This document shows positions 56,205 through 64,000 of a stretch of 64,000 nucleotides of DNA, piece by piece. A program made the position numbers and the translations under genes. The stretch lies in NCBI RefSeq assembly GCF_008935055.1, contig NZ_CP043028.1, forward strand, positions 3,130,501 to 3,194,500. The letters are read 5' to 3'. Source of the DNA: Pseudobutyrivibrio xylanivorans. GTDB taxonomy: Bacteria; Bacillota; Clostridia; Lachnospirales; Lachnospiraceae. Below the pieces are notes generated by a model, which worked only from the letters and a program-made list of their open reading frames with translations, was not told where the DNA came from and did not search any database. Positions within the stretch are counted from its first letter, which is position 1; the number at the start of each line of letters is the position of its first letter.

Positions 56205-58364
56205 TTAGGATGTAATTGCAATTATAACTACCTCAAATGCCACATATTGATTCACAGGATTTCGACCAATGAATTTAATAAACAAATCCATGGTAAGCCC
56301 CTGTTCCTTCAAGCCTTCCACCAGCTCCCATTTTCCAGAATCCACACACTTTGCAATGGTATCAAGAAATTCATTCTCTGGTAATCTCTTCTGGCGAATC
56401 ATAACCTGTCCCAAGTCCATCTCATCAACAAAATCCGTCTTCAGCAGGAAATCGGCAAAGGTTCTATTGTACCTTAGAATATAAATGCTATCCTCTCTAA
56501 ATTCTAGGATTCCCGTCGGCAGCTGACCAAAGAACTCATTAGCCCTCCAGTTATAATCAGTATTAACATCAGGCTCAACAACATTCACCTTGGAAATTTT
56601 ATCGAAGTATTCTGTCTCATGCTTATCTTCTATCCTGTTTCCAACATTTGCACCGCAAATTGCATACCATTCGTCCAAATCAATTGGCTTGGCAAAATGA
56701 TATCCCTGCAACTTTGAAGCCCCAATTTCTCTTAAGAATTTAACCTGTTCAATAGTTTCAACGCCCTCGATAACAGTATCGATTCCAAGCTTTTTTGCCA
56801 TCTGAATCAGCTGGTGTAAAATGATATGATTCTTACGTGAAAGATTAAACTCACGCATAAATCTCATGTCAAACTTGATAACATCAAATTCAAACGTCTG
56901 AAGCATATTCAAAGAGGAATATCCGCTACCAAAATCATCCATCCAAACGCTATAACCCAGACTATGGAAACGACGGATTTGTTCCTTTACAAAATCAGGA
57001 TCCAGACTAGATACGCTCTCCGTTATCTCTATTGTAATATCCTCAGCGGTAACCGTCTTGGACGCCTTGACTCTCTTATCAATTTCCTCAACAATATCGC
57101 ATAGCTGAAAATCATACTTGGACAGATTTATACTTACAGGTACAACAGGATGTTCCTTCGCGTAAACATCCTCCAAATCCTCGATAACCCGTTCCAAGAT
57201 ATACAAATCAAGCTTGTGAATCAGCTTAACATCCTCTAGAACATAAATAAAATGATCAGGTGGTATTATTCCACGAACGGGATCAATCCATCGCGCCAAA
57301 GCCTCTTCATCACACACATATCCATTTACCGCACGTATGATTTGCTGATAATAAGGCTTTATCCAACGTTCCTCCATTGCCTTATCAAAGTTGTTAATAA
57401 CATACTGATGATTGGAAGCTGCAGCATGAGTGTTAACATCGTAATACGCATATTTTGAAATGTAAGCGCCCTTTTCCTTATCGCTTGCAATTTTTGCACG
57501 ATCAAAAGCACTGGATGCAGAAACATCCTCGAATGCTATAGAGTATATCCCGGCGTGAACCGGAAGTGAACGTCCCTCATTAGCATATTTCATTTCCTCG
57601 AATATTTTTGCCAGTACTTCCTCAACGCCCTCCATTTTTGTAAACACTGCAAAATGGTCTGAACCCATTCGTCCACAGTTTTCATTTGAAAAATATTTCT
57701 TCAAAATTTGAGCACAAGCTACAAGGAGGTTATCCCCTTCCCTAAGGCCGTATTTTTCATTGAAAAACTTCATTCCAGTTAAATCAATGAAAATAATACC
57801 TGGTGTAAATCCTTCGCTCAGAATGTTTTTCTTTCCAGCATCGGCCAACTGCAAAAAGTAAGACATATTAGGTAAGCCTGTGAGCGTATCGTAGAAATTG
57901 TCTCGAATCAGGCTTTCTTTTTTCATTATGTCTCTGAAATTCGAAGCTAGATGCTCCGTCAATGGATTTTTTGAATTTGAGCCCAAGCCCTCAACCATAT
58001 AAATTGTGGATGAAAGCATCGTTCCGTCCTTTGTAAAGAAATGGGCACCATGAGAATGAAGAATCACATAATCATTGAGAAGATGTGACATGGTTCGATA
58101 AACACAATCAAAAGACTCCCCACCTGAGGCAAATTTTAAGGCCGCATCTGCAACTCTGGCTTTATCATCTGGGTGAGTATCACGATACATATCCTCATTG
58201 AGGAGAGTAATTACATCCTCCCTAGGCATGGCCATCATCTGGCACAAGCCATCCGTAACAAGGAGAGTGGTTACTCTCTTATCCAGAAACTGATAAATAG
58301 CCATAGCTATATTCAGCCTTTCAAGCGCTTCTCTTTCAATTGGATCAAACTCGTACTTGGCCAT
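56205..58364 (-). CDS. PAS - degenerate GGDEF - EAL protein (probable c-di-GMP phosphodiesterase)
   Basis: 719 residues, soluble. A PAS-like domain (1-130) and degenerate GGDEF domain (about 160-310, signature GSDHF) precede a complete EAL domain (about 330-590) with EALARW, ITES, DDFGSG, KFDMRF and EGVE motifs, so hydrolysis of c-di-GMP is expected. The last 100 residues are a PAS-like segment. It is closely related to the first 700 residues of the protein at 6179-9277 but lacks that protein's second GGDEF. Single-gene unit with a start near AGGGGAGAGG. Confidence 0.9.
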   Translation of the reverse strand: MAKYEFDPIEREALERLNIAMAIYQFLDKRVTTLLVTDGLCQMMAMPREDVITLLNEDMYRDTHPDDKARVADAALKFASGGESFDCVYRTMSHLLNDYVILHSHGAHFFTKDGTMLSSTIYMVEGLGSNSKNPLTEHLASNFRDIMKKESLIRDNFYDTLTGLPNMSYFLQLADAGKKNILSEGFTPGIIFIDLTGMKFFNEKYGLREGDNLLVACAQILKKYFSNENCGRMGSDHFAVFTKMEGVEEVLAKIFEEMKYANEGRSLPVHAGIYSIAFEDVSASSAFDRAKIASDKEKGAYISKYAYYDVNTHAAASNHQYVINNFDKAMEERWIKPYYQQIIRAVNGYVCDEEALARWIDPVRGIIPPDHFIYVLEDVKLIHKLDLYILERVIEDLEDVYAKEHPVVPVSINLSKYDFQLCDIVEEIDKRVKASKTVTAEDITIEITESVSSLDPDFVKEQIRRFHSLGYSVWMDDFGSGYSSLNMLQTFEFDVIKFDMRFMREFNLSRKNHIILHQLIQMAKKLGIDTVIEGVETIEQVKFLREIGASKLQGYHFAKPIDLDEWYAICGANVGNRIEDKHETEYFDKISKVNVVEPDVNTDYNWRANEFFGQLPTGILEFREDSIYILRYNRTFADFLLKTDFVDEMDLGQVMIRQKRLPENEFLDTIAKCVDSGKWELVEGLKEQGLTMDLFIKFIGRNPVNQYVAFEVVIIAITS

Positions 58365-58439
58365 AGCAAAGCCTCTCCCCTAAATAGATTTTTAATAAAA
58401 ATCGATATAGCGCATTACTCAAGCAAGTAATCACAGTAT

Positions 58440-58487
58440 AAAAAAGAATGGTGAATTAATTGTTAAAAAAACATTCAATTCACCATT
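58440..58487 (-). terminator. Terminator of the GTPase-Rae1 gene
   Basis: AATGGTGAATT (58447-58457) pairs with AATTCACCATT (58477-58487), followed on the minus strand by TCTTTTTT. The gap to the EAL gene holds nothing else seen. Confidence 0.8.
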
Positions 58488-58520
58488 TTTTATAAACTAT
58501 TTATTTTTGTAGATAATAAC

Positions 58521-61070
58521 TTATTTTATCCCAAAAGTTTCCCTTAATTCGTTGGCCTTTCGCTCCACCTCTTCAATAAATTCTCTCGAGGACATAAGCT
58601 TCGCTCCGGCGCCGCGGATAATAACCTGTTCCAATCCATCTGATGTCACAACAGTTATGTCATATTTTTTGCCATGCTCGTGAGTAAAACGCTCGATATA
58701 GGCATCGGCAGTCTGAGCCTCCGCTGTGAAAACCTGATGTATATTCAAATAATCTGAAGCAGTCACTGCATGCCCCTTTACACGATAAGCATCAAAAACT
58801 GCTATGACGTTGTAGTCGGTCATCCCCTTGTAATTACTTAAAATATCAAGAAGCTTCCCACGGGCACCATCCAGATTTACATCAAGAACCTCTTTCAGCT
58901 CTGGCCAGGCATAAATCAGATTGTAGCCATCCACCAAAAGATATTTATCCCTTGGCTTTACCGCCTTTGGCGCAGTATATACATAATCCGAATCCACTCG
59001 TCTTGGACGGGAACCCTCACCATAGTGCCATCCCTTTTTAGGATTCTTTCCCTGATTGCTATGAGTAGCCATTGATAGAATTTTATCTATTTCATCTGGG
59101 TCCAACCATTCATCCACACCATGATTCATTCGCTTTGAATTGATTGGTTCATCCTGAAAATCGGAAGCTGTATCCCTGTTCGTACGGCATGGCACATGAC
59201 AATTATCCTTCACCTCATCCCAAGGCACAATTGTTGCCGCACCGTGAGAACAGAAAACACTTGATGCAGGATTATCTATGTCTGCATCAGGATTATATCC
59301 GTACTGCTCCATAACCTCATCAGGATTGTGACATGGGCGATAACCATCAAGCACCAAGGAGATACGTCCCTCCCCCTTGGTGTAGGCAGTAAGCTTTGAA
59401 GCATAATTTCTAATATTGACTGCTGGAGCAACTCCCACCAGCTTGGACTGTCCATTCATATCAGTTGGAGCTTCGAAGGTTCCACCCATTGATTCAACAT
59501 CCGTCATTGCTCGACCAACAAAATCATTATCAAGTATCATCTCGAATCTGAAATATGGCTCAAGAATCGTGGTACCAGCCTCCATCAATCCCTGTCTGAT
59601 AGCTCTATAAGTAGCCTCTCTGAAATCACCACCTTCAGTATGTTTGATATGAGCTCTACCACCAATGATAGTAAATCTCACATCAGAAAGTGGTGCACCG
59701 ATTGCTGTTCCAAGATGCTGTCTTTCAAGAATATGAGTCTCTATAAGACGTTGCCAGTTAAGAGCCAAATCGTCTGTAGATACGTCCTTAACCACCTGAA
59801 TTCCACTACCTGGGTCTAGCGGCTCCATCAGAATATGGGCTTCAGCGTAATGACGAAGGGGTTCAAAATGCCCTACGCCTTCCACGAGTCCATTGATTGT
59901 CTCTTTGTAAAGGACTCCGATTTCTTCAAAAGAAACCTCATAACCCAGTTCATTTTTAATCTTGTTTATAAGGATTTCAGTCTGAACCTCTCCCATAAGA
60001 TGCATGGTAATCTGATTCTCAGAATCCATGCTAACCTGAAGACTTGGATCCTCCTCGTTGAGTGCAAGAAGCTTAGGGTATGCGAGTCTTGGTTCTATCT
60101 CCTCTCCAAGTTTCACCTGATACGAAAGTACCGGTGTCAGGCTAAGTTCAGGTCTATTCTCTTCAAAGCCAATTCCCTGCCCTGCAAAGGTCTCCCTTGG
60201 GCCAACCAAGGCAACCACATCACCAGCTGATACCTCATCAACCTGCTGATACTTTAGACCTGAATATATGCGAAGTTCATTTACCTTTTCACCGTTTGAA
60301 AGAATTGCTTTTACTGCAAGTGAGCCGCCAGTTACCTTCATAAAGGTAAGTCTTGTATCTCTTCCGAGACTTTCGATTTTGTAGATTCGACCGCCAAACT
60401 CTGACTGCCGTTCTACAGACTTTGAGAGGCTTGCCATCATCTGCATAAGTTCTTCCACCCCTTGATTCTTAAGGGCAGCACCTGAAAATACAGGAAACAC
60501 CTTTCTCGCATTTATGAGCTGAATTACCGTCTGCTGTGATAAGCTGTCATTCTCAAGAAACTCCTCCATAACCTCTTCGTCTGCCAAAGCCATGGATTCA
60601 TAATCAGACGAGAGTACACACTTGTCTGATAGCTCAGCTTTAAGCTCTGACATACACTGCTTCAAATCTGCAGTAGCCATATCCATCTTATTTACAAAGA
60701 TAAGTATTGGGATATTATTCTCCTCAAGAAGTCTAAAAATTGTTCTGGTGTGAGGCTGAACGCCATCAGTTCCAGAAATCAAAAGAATTGCGTAGTCCAA
60801 TGCAAAGATTGCACGCTCCGCCTCAGTGGCAAAATCCACGTGTCCTGGAGTATCAAGAAGTGTAAAGCTTTCCCCCTCATACTGAAAAACAGCTGGCTTT
60901 GAAAAAATAGTAATACCCCTGTTTTTCTCCTGAGAATCTGTATCTAAAAAAGCATCCCCATGGTCTACTCGACCAATGGATGCTAATTGTCCCGCATTAT
61001 ATAAAATCGCCTCAGATAGAGTGGTCTTGCCAGCATCTACATGGGCCATTATTCCCCATACTGTTTTCAT
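58521..61070 (-). CDS. Ribosome-protection-like translational GTPase fused to a YacP/Rae1-type NYN nuclease
   Basis: About 849 residues from the ATG at 61070. The first 680 have EF-G/TetM layout: GTPase with AHVDAGKTT, RGITI, DTPGH and NKMD; then domains II-V. An insertion with FCSHGAATIVPWDEVKDNC lies in the last part. The final 140 residues (about 711-850) match the endoribonuclease Rae1: LLVDGYNLIYAWPELKEV, VFDAYRVKGH, VFTAEAQTADAYIE, TSDGLEQVIIRGAGA, with the acidic residues of the NYN site. Rae1 cuts mRNA in the ribosomal A site, the same site bound by TetM-like GTPases. A tetracycline-resistance role cannot be assumed. The ribosome site is GAGG inside a repeat. Confidence 0.88.
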   Translation of the reverse strand: MKTVWGIMAHVDAGKTTLSEAILYNAGQLASIGRVDHGDAFLDTDSQEKNRGITIFSKPAVFQYEGESFTLLDTPGHVDFATEAERAIFALDYAILLISGTDGVQPHTRTIFRLLEENNIPILIFVNKMDMATADLKQCMSELKAELSDKCVLSSDYESMALADEEVMEEFLENDSLSQQTVIQLINARKVFPVFSGAALKNQGVEELMQMMASLSKSVERQSEFGGRIYKIESLGRDTRLTFMKVTGGSLAVKAILSNGEKVNELRIYSGLKYQQVDEVSAGDVVALVGPRETFAGQGIGFEENRPELSLTPVLSYQVKLGEEIEPRLAYPKLLALNEEDPSLQVSMDSENQITMHLMGEVQTEILINKIKNELGYEVSFEEIGVLYKETINGLVEGVGHFEPLRHYAEAHILMEPLDPGSGIQVVKDVSTDDLALNWQRLIETHILERQHLGTAIGAPLSDVRFTIIGGRAHIKHTEGGDFREATYRAIRQGLMEAGTTILEPYFRFEMILDNDFVGRAMTDVESMGGTFEAPTDMNGQSKLVGVAPAVNIRNYASKLTAYTKGEGRISLVLDGYRPCHNPDEVMEQYGYNPDADIDNPASSVFCSHGAATIVPWDEVKDNCHVPCRTNRDTASDFQDEPINSKRMNHGVDEWLDPDEIDKILSMATHSNQGKNPKKGWHYGEGSRPRRVDSDYVYTAPKAVKPRDKYLLVDGYNLIYAWPELKEVLDVNLDGARGKLLDILSNYKGMTDYNVIAVFDAYRVKGHAVTASDYLNIHQVFTAEAQTADAYIERFTHEHGKKYDITVVTSDGLEQVIIRGAGAKLMSSREFIEEVERKANELRETFGIK

Positions 61071-61073
61071 ATA

Positions 61074-61121
61074 CACCTCATCCGTCAGCTAAAGCTGACA
61101 CCTTCCCCTCAAGGGGAAGGC
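61074..61121. repeat. 48-bp double-hairpin repeat
   Basis: CACCTCATC, then a perfect hairpin GTCAGCT-AA-AGCTGAC, then CCTTCCCC-TCAA-GGGGAAGG. Same family as 62489-62536 and the CTTCCCC ends at 33340 and 50930. It fills the gap between the YitT and GTPase genes and its GATGAGGTG end is the GTPase ribosome site. Confidence 0.85.
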
Positions 61122-61128
61122 ATATTTA

Positions 61129-61995
61129 TTAATTGTACCCGCGAAATCCCTTACCGATAATTTCACTGGAATTCGTAATTGCGATAAAAGCCGATGGCTG
61201 ATTCTTTCTGATGAAATTCTTCAATTCCACTGCCTGCTGTCTCTTAAGAATGGTAAGAATTACAGTCTTCTCCTGATGACCATAAGCTCCCTCTGCCTTG
61301 TAAACAGTGGCACCCTTGCCTAAATCCTTCATAATAAAATTCACGATAGGCTCAGGATCACTGCAAATAATAGTAAAGTACTTTGCAAGATTAATATTTT
61401 CAATAGTCTCATCAACAACAAGTGACTTTGCAAGAAGTCCAACCAACGAAAACAAACCTGTCTCAACATTAAATACCAGGCAGGCAGAAATTACGATCAA
61501 AACATCCGACATGAAAAGAGCTGTTCCAATATCTACCTTGGTATATTTTTTCAAAATCATTGCCACAATATCAGTTCCACCTGAAGATGCGCCAAGATTG
61601 AAGAAGACTGCAGAAGCAAATGCAGGAAGTGCTATTGCAAACATCAGCTCAAGAACTGGCTGGTTTGTCAGTGGTGCATCAACTGGCCAAAACTTTTCAC
61701 AGAGAGATGGGCCAACAGAAACCAACATAGTGATGTAGGTTGTCTTAACGCCAAATTCCTTGCCAAATACAATAAATCCCAGCAAAAGCAGACACATATT
61801 GATAATGAAATTTATGTAACCTGGTGTGTGTGGAATGAGTGCAGCCAAAACGATAGAAAGACCACTGATTCCACCAAAAGAAAAGTGGTTTGGGAACTTA
61901 AAGAAATATATTCCGATTACCATTGCAATCGAAGCAATAGTAAACATAACATATTCATAAATATCCTGTTTGTGCATGTAAATTTTATGTATCAT
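61129..61995 (-). CDS. YitT-family membrane protein (DUF161/DUF2179)
   Basis: About 288 residues from the ATG at 61995. Five helices occupy residues 15-180 (YFFKFPNHFSFGGISGLS, NLGASSGGTDIVAMILKKY), followed by a soluble DUF2179 domain (about 205-285: FTIICSDPEPIV, YGHQEKTVILTILKRQQAVEL). Function unknown. The longer frame to 62031 would run into the conserved RNA element upstream and is not used, as in trpD. The gene ends eight bases before the 48-bp repeat. Confidence 0.88.
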   Translation of the reverse strand: MIHKIYMHKQDIYEYVMFTIASIAMVIGIYFFKFPNHFSFGGISGLSIVLAALIPHTPGYINFIINMCLLLLGFIVFGKEFGVKTTYITMLVSVGPSLCEKFWPVDAPLTNQPVLELMFAIALPAFASAVFFNLGASSGGTDIVAMILKKYTKVDIGTALFMSDVLIVISACLVFNVETGLFSLVGLLAKSLVVDETIENINLAKYFTIICSDPEPIVNFIMKDLGKGATVYKAEGAYGHQEKTVILTILKRQQAVELKNFIRKNQPSAFIAITNSSEIIGKGFRGYN

Positions 61996-62009
61996 ATGAA
62001 TCCCAATCC

Positions 62010-62092
62010 GCCGGTTACGCCTACAAGCCATATGTGACTCCGTTCAACTAAATGTTTCACTAAAGTCACACATAAGCTTGATGGCTACCGGC
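62010..62092 (-). ncRNA. Structured leader element, copy 2 (in front of the YitT gene)
   Basis: Same architecture as 19197-19283: GCCGGT with ACCGGC, CAAGC with GCTTG, and TATGTGTGACT with AGTCACATA, enclosing GTGAAACATT and CGG. The outer helix has G-C where copy 1 has A-T, and the upper helix is almost wholly changed yet still paired. It ends about 15 bases before the YitT start. The remainder of 62032-62131 up to the methyltransferase stop shows nothing else. Confidence 0.65.
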
Positions 62093-62131
62093 TCAATATA
62101 TTTGTCGATACTTAATGAGTACCTATTTATT

Positions 62132-63487
62132 CTATCCCATGTTACGCAATCCCTTCGGATAGTGGTTCTTTATCTGGCCACGAACGGCTTTGCCCCAACC
62201 AAGGGAATAACCATCAACTGTAATGAGAACCCAGCCGTCATCCACCTCTCCGTAGATTGACTGACCCTTCAGATAGTTTTCTACCTCAGGAGAGTCTTTA
62301 TCCAAATTAAATGTATTCGTAACTTCATCCTTGGATAAGGCAAGTGCAAGTGCATGACTTGGTTCGAAGCGGTTCTTCTTTAGTGTACCGAGGAAAAGAC
62401 CTCCGCGAAGAACGTGCAAACCAGTGAAATCTGGACAGTGTGGTGGAAGGAGGTAAAGGAGGTCGTTTAATAGAAGGCCTGATTTTTCCACCTCATCAGT
62501 CAGCTGAAGTTGACAGCTTCTTCTCAAGGAGAAGCCTTTTATAAAATCCAAGTACTCTGCTATCTCTTTTTTATTTATCTTCTTAAGCTTAATCTCCGCT
62601 CTTGATTCTCTACACTCTTCTGCTCTGTTATCAGAATCCAGCTTCTCAAGAAGTGCAGCGTAATGTCCCTCACCTTTGACCTGATGAGGCCATAATCTGC
62701 GCTCCTCTATAAGCTTCATATCAGGATGACGTTCAATAAACGCAGCTACTGCTTCCTCATCCTCCAACTTGGCGAAGGTGCAGGTGCTGTAGCACAAACG
62801 GCCACCAGGAATTAACATCTCGTAGGCGCAGTCCAAAATTCCAGCCTGTCTCTCAGCGCACATTTCTACCGACTCAAGTGACCATTCGTCACAGGCATCA
62901 TGATTCTTTCTGAACATACCCTCGCCCGAACATGGCGCGTCCACCATTATTCTATCAAAATACTCAGGAAAAGTATCGGCCAGTTTATCTGGATACTCTG
63001 AGGTAACGATTGCATTTCTGATGCCAAGTCTCTCCACATTTTCCGAGAGAATCTTTGCACGATTCTTCATAGGCTCATTTGAAACAAGGATTCCCTCACC
63101 CTTCAGATATCCTGCAATCTGTGTAGACTTTCCACCTGGAGCTGCGCACAAATCAAGGCAGAAATCGCCAGGCTTTGGTGCAAGCATCTCCACTGGAAGC
63201 TGTGCCGAAGCATCCTGAATATAATAAACTCCAGCATGATGATATGGATGAATACCAGGACGGCTAGCCTCATCATCGTAATAGTAGCCGTTTGGACTCC
63301 ACTCCACCTGTCCAGTGAGCATTTCCTTTATGTTTGAAACAGCATTCTCGTCAGCCTTGATTGGATTAAAACGCAGGGCTGAAATCTTGCTTTCCTCATA
63401 AGAACGTAAAAACGCATGGAAGTCAGGACCTAAGTCCTGCTCCATGCGATTAACAAAATCAATTGGTAAAAAAGAAGTATCTGACAT
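62132..63487 (-). CDS. RsmF/RsmB-type rRNA cytosine-C5 methyltransferase
   Basis: 451 residues. NOL1/NOP2/Sun core with the SAM loop DLCAAPGGKSTQ (about 112-123), catalytic pair DAPCSGEGMF (about 180) and YSTCTFAKLEDE (about 232). A C-terminal RsmF-like region (LPPHCPDFTGLHVLRGGLFLG) and PUA-like end follow. It methylates rRNA at C5 of a cytosine. Residues about 318-333 (FSLRRSCQLQLTDEVE) are encoded by a 48-bp hairpin repeat inside the frame. Confidence 0.88.
   Translation of the reverse strand: MSDTSFLPIDFVNRMEQDLGPDFHAFLRSYEESKISALRFNPIKADENAVSNIKEMLTGQVEWSPNGYYYDDEASRPGIHPYHHAGVYYIQDASAQLPVEMLAPKPGDFCLDLCAAPGGKSTQIAGYLKGEGILVSNEPMKNRAKILSENVERLGIRNAIVTSEYPDKLADTFPEYFDRIMVDAPCSGEGMFRKNHDACDEWSLESVEMCAERQAGILDCAYEMLIPGGRLCYSTCTFAKLEDEEAVAAFIERHPDMKLIEERRLWPHQVKGEGHYAALLEKLDSDNRAEECRESRAEIKLKKINKKEIAEYLDFIKGFSLRRSCQLQLTDEVEKSGLLLNDLLYLLPPHCPDFTGLHVLRGGLFLGTLKKNRFEPSHALALALSKDEVTNTFNLDKDSPEVENYLKGQSIYGEVDDGWVLITVDGYSLGWGKAVRGQIKNHYPKGLRNMG
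62489..62536. repeat. Double-hairpin repeat inside the methyltransferase reading frame
   Basis: Matches 61074-61121 base for base at about 40 of 48 positions, including CACCTCATC, GTCAGCT...AGTTGAC and GCTTC...GAAGC. It adds 16 codons without a stop or frameshift. Confidence 0.85.
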
Positions 63488-64000
63488 TTACATACGCTCC
63501 GGTGCGTTGAAACCAAGAAGGTCGATAGACTTCTCAAGAACACCTCTTGTGAGCCATAAAAGCTTTAAGTAACTAGCCTTAACTGTCTCGTCCTCCTCAG
63601 CCAAAATCTTTGTATCGTGGTAAAATCTGTTGAATGCATTTGCCAAATCGTAGATGTATGCACAAATCTTGTGAGGAGCCATCTCTTCGTATGCTGAATT
63701 CAAAGCTGCCATGAACTTTGTAAGCTCAAGCTGAAGTGAACGCTCAGACTCTGAATGAGCTGGAAGAATGCTTCCCTCAAAGCTTGTAACACCTGACTTC
63801 GCAAGGATTGACTTACATCTAACGATTGTGTAAAGGATGTATGGACCTGTGTTTCCTTCTGCTGAAGTGAAGCGGTCGATATCAAAGATGTAATCCTTTG
63901 ATGCCTGGTTTGAAAGGTCACCATACTTAACTGCTGAAAGACCAACAATCTGAGCTGTCTTAACAGCATCCTCTTCATTCATTGTACCATTCTCTTTAAT
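63488..64000 (-). CDS. argS: Arginyl-tRNA synthetase, C-terminal part (cut by window end)
   Basis: The frame is open through position 64000, so the gene begins outside the window; 171 codons are seen. The segment AVKTAQIVGLSAVKYGDLSN, DYIFDIDRFTSAEGNTGPYI and the C-terminal DALR anticodon domain (YDLANAFNRFYHDTKIL, ending LLGFNAPERM) are characteristic of ArgS. It is adjacent to the methyltransferase gene, whose start follows directly, so the two are probably co-transcribed. Confidence 0.93.
   Translation of the reverse strand: MKENGTMNEEDAVKTAQIVGLSAVKYGDLSNQASKDYIFDIDRFTSAEGNTGPYILYTIVRCKSILAKSGVTSFEGSILPAHSESERSLQLELTKFMAALNSAYEEMAPHKICAYIYDLANAFNRFYHDTKILAEEDETVKASYLKLLWLTRGVLEKSIDLLGFNAPERM

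Noticed and set aside
58521..61070. Tetracycline resistance gene tet(M)-type
   Set aside because: The C-terminal nuclease and domain insertion differ from known Tet proteins; no mobile element flanks it, so resistance is not claimed.

Overview
The window looks like a chromosomal segment of an anaerobic low-to-moderate-GC Firmicute, most probably a Lachnospiraceae member of the Butyrivibrio/Pseudobutyrivibrio type. The basis is inference from content: a compact division cluster without mur ligases or ftsA, ATP-type PEP carboxykinase, anaerobic cobalamin synthesis, several c-di-GMP proteins, T-box control of trp, AGGAGG-type ribosome sites, and a ribosome-protection-like GTPase fused to a YacP/Rae1 nuclease. 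No rRNA, tRNA, prophage or transposase gene was seen.

Layout. 0.1-12.7 kb holds single genes: an EamA transporter, a membrane sensor with two solute-binding domains and a kinase-like end lacking the usual His, a TetR regulator, a small XRE/PemK-type pair with a double operator, an iron alcohol dehydrogenase behind a Rex-like site, a GGDEF-EAL-GGDEF protein, a chemotaxis receptor and a K+ channel with a tiny leader gene. 12.7-19.65 kb is a T-box-controlled trp operon in the unusual order trpD-C-F/B-A-E-G, with trpF and trpB fused. 19.7-28.3 kb is the division/wall cluster mraZ-rsmH-ftsL-pbp-mraY-ftsW-ftsQ-ftsZ. 28.4-37.8 kb holds lgt, a PilZ protein, pheST, queA, a YihY protein, a probable 6S RNA and pckA. 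38.0-39.4 kb is citrate synthase on the other strand. 39.4-40.3 kb is a gene-free repeat-rich block. 40.4-42.9 kb is an MFS-lipoprotein-M15 peptidase operon. 43.1-56.2 kb is a cobalamin-riboswitch operon: exported CbiK chelatase, B12/iron-type ABC importer, then cbiP-C-D-F-G-H and a cbiJ-E-T triple fusion. 56.2-64.0 kb has an EAL protein, the GTPase-Rae1 fusion, a YitT protein, an RsmF-type methyltransferase and the 3' part of argS.

How it fits together. Tryptophan supply is controlled by uncharged tRNA-Trp; corrin synthesis and uptake by cobalamin. Wall precursor, septum and lipoprotein genes lie side by side. cbiL, cbiA, cbiB and the lower-ligand genes are absent here and would have to be elsewhere.

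The least explained material is non-coding. (1) At 39,428-40,306 two related hairpins and two inverted copies of a TGTGGC palindrome bracket eight dyads whose half-sites are 28-30 bp apart, three of them at exactly 73-bp period. (2) An 83-87 nt structured leader occurs in front of both trpD and the yitT gene, with matching changes in its helices. (3) Three 145-147 bp elements with perfect 12-bp terminal inverted repeats, whose end sequences differ between copies but stay complementary within each copy, lie beside lgt, the 6S RNA and pckA. (4) A short hairpin repeat family supplies ribosome-binding sites and stop codons and sits inside the rsmF-like reading frame.
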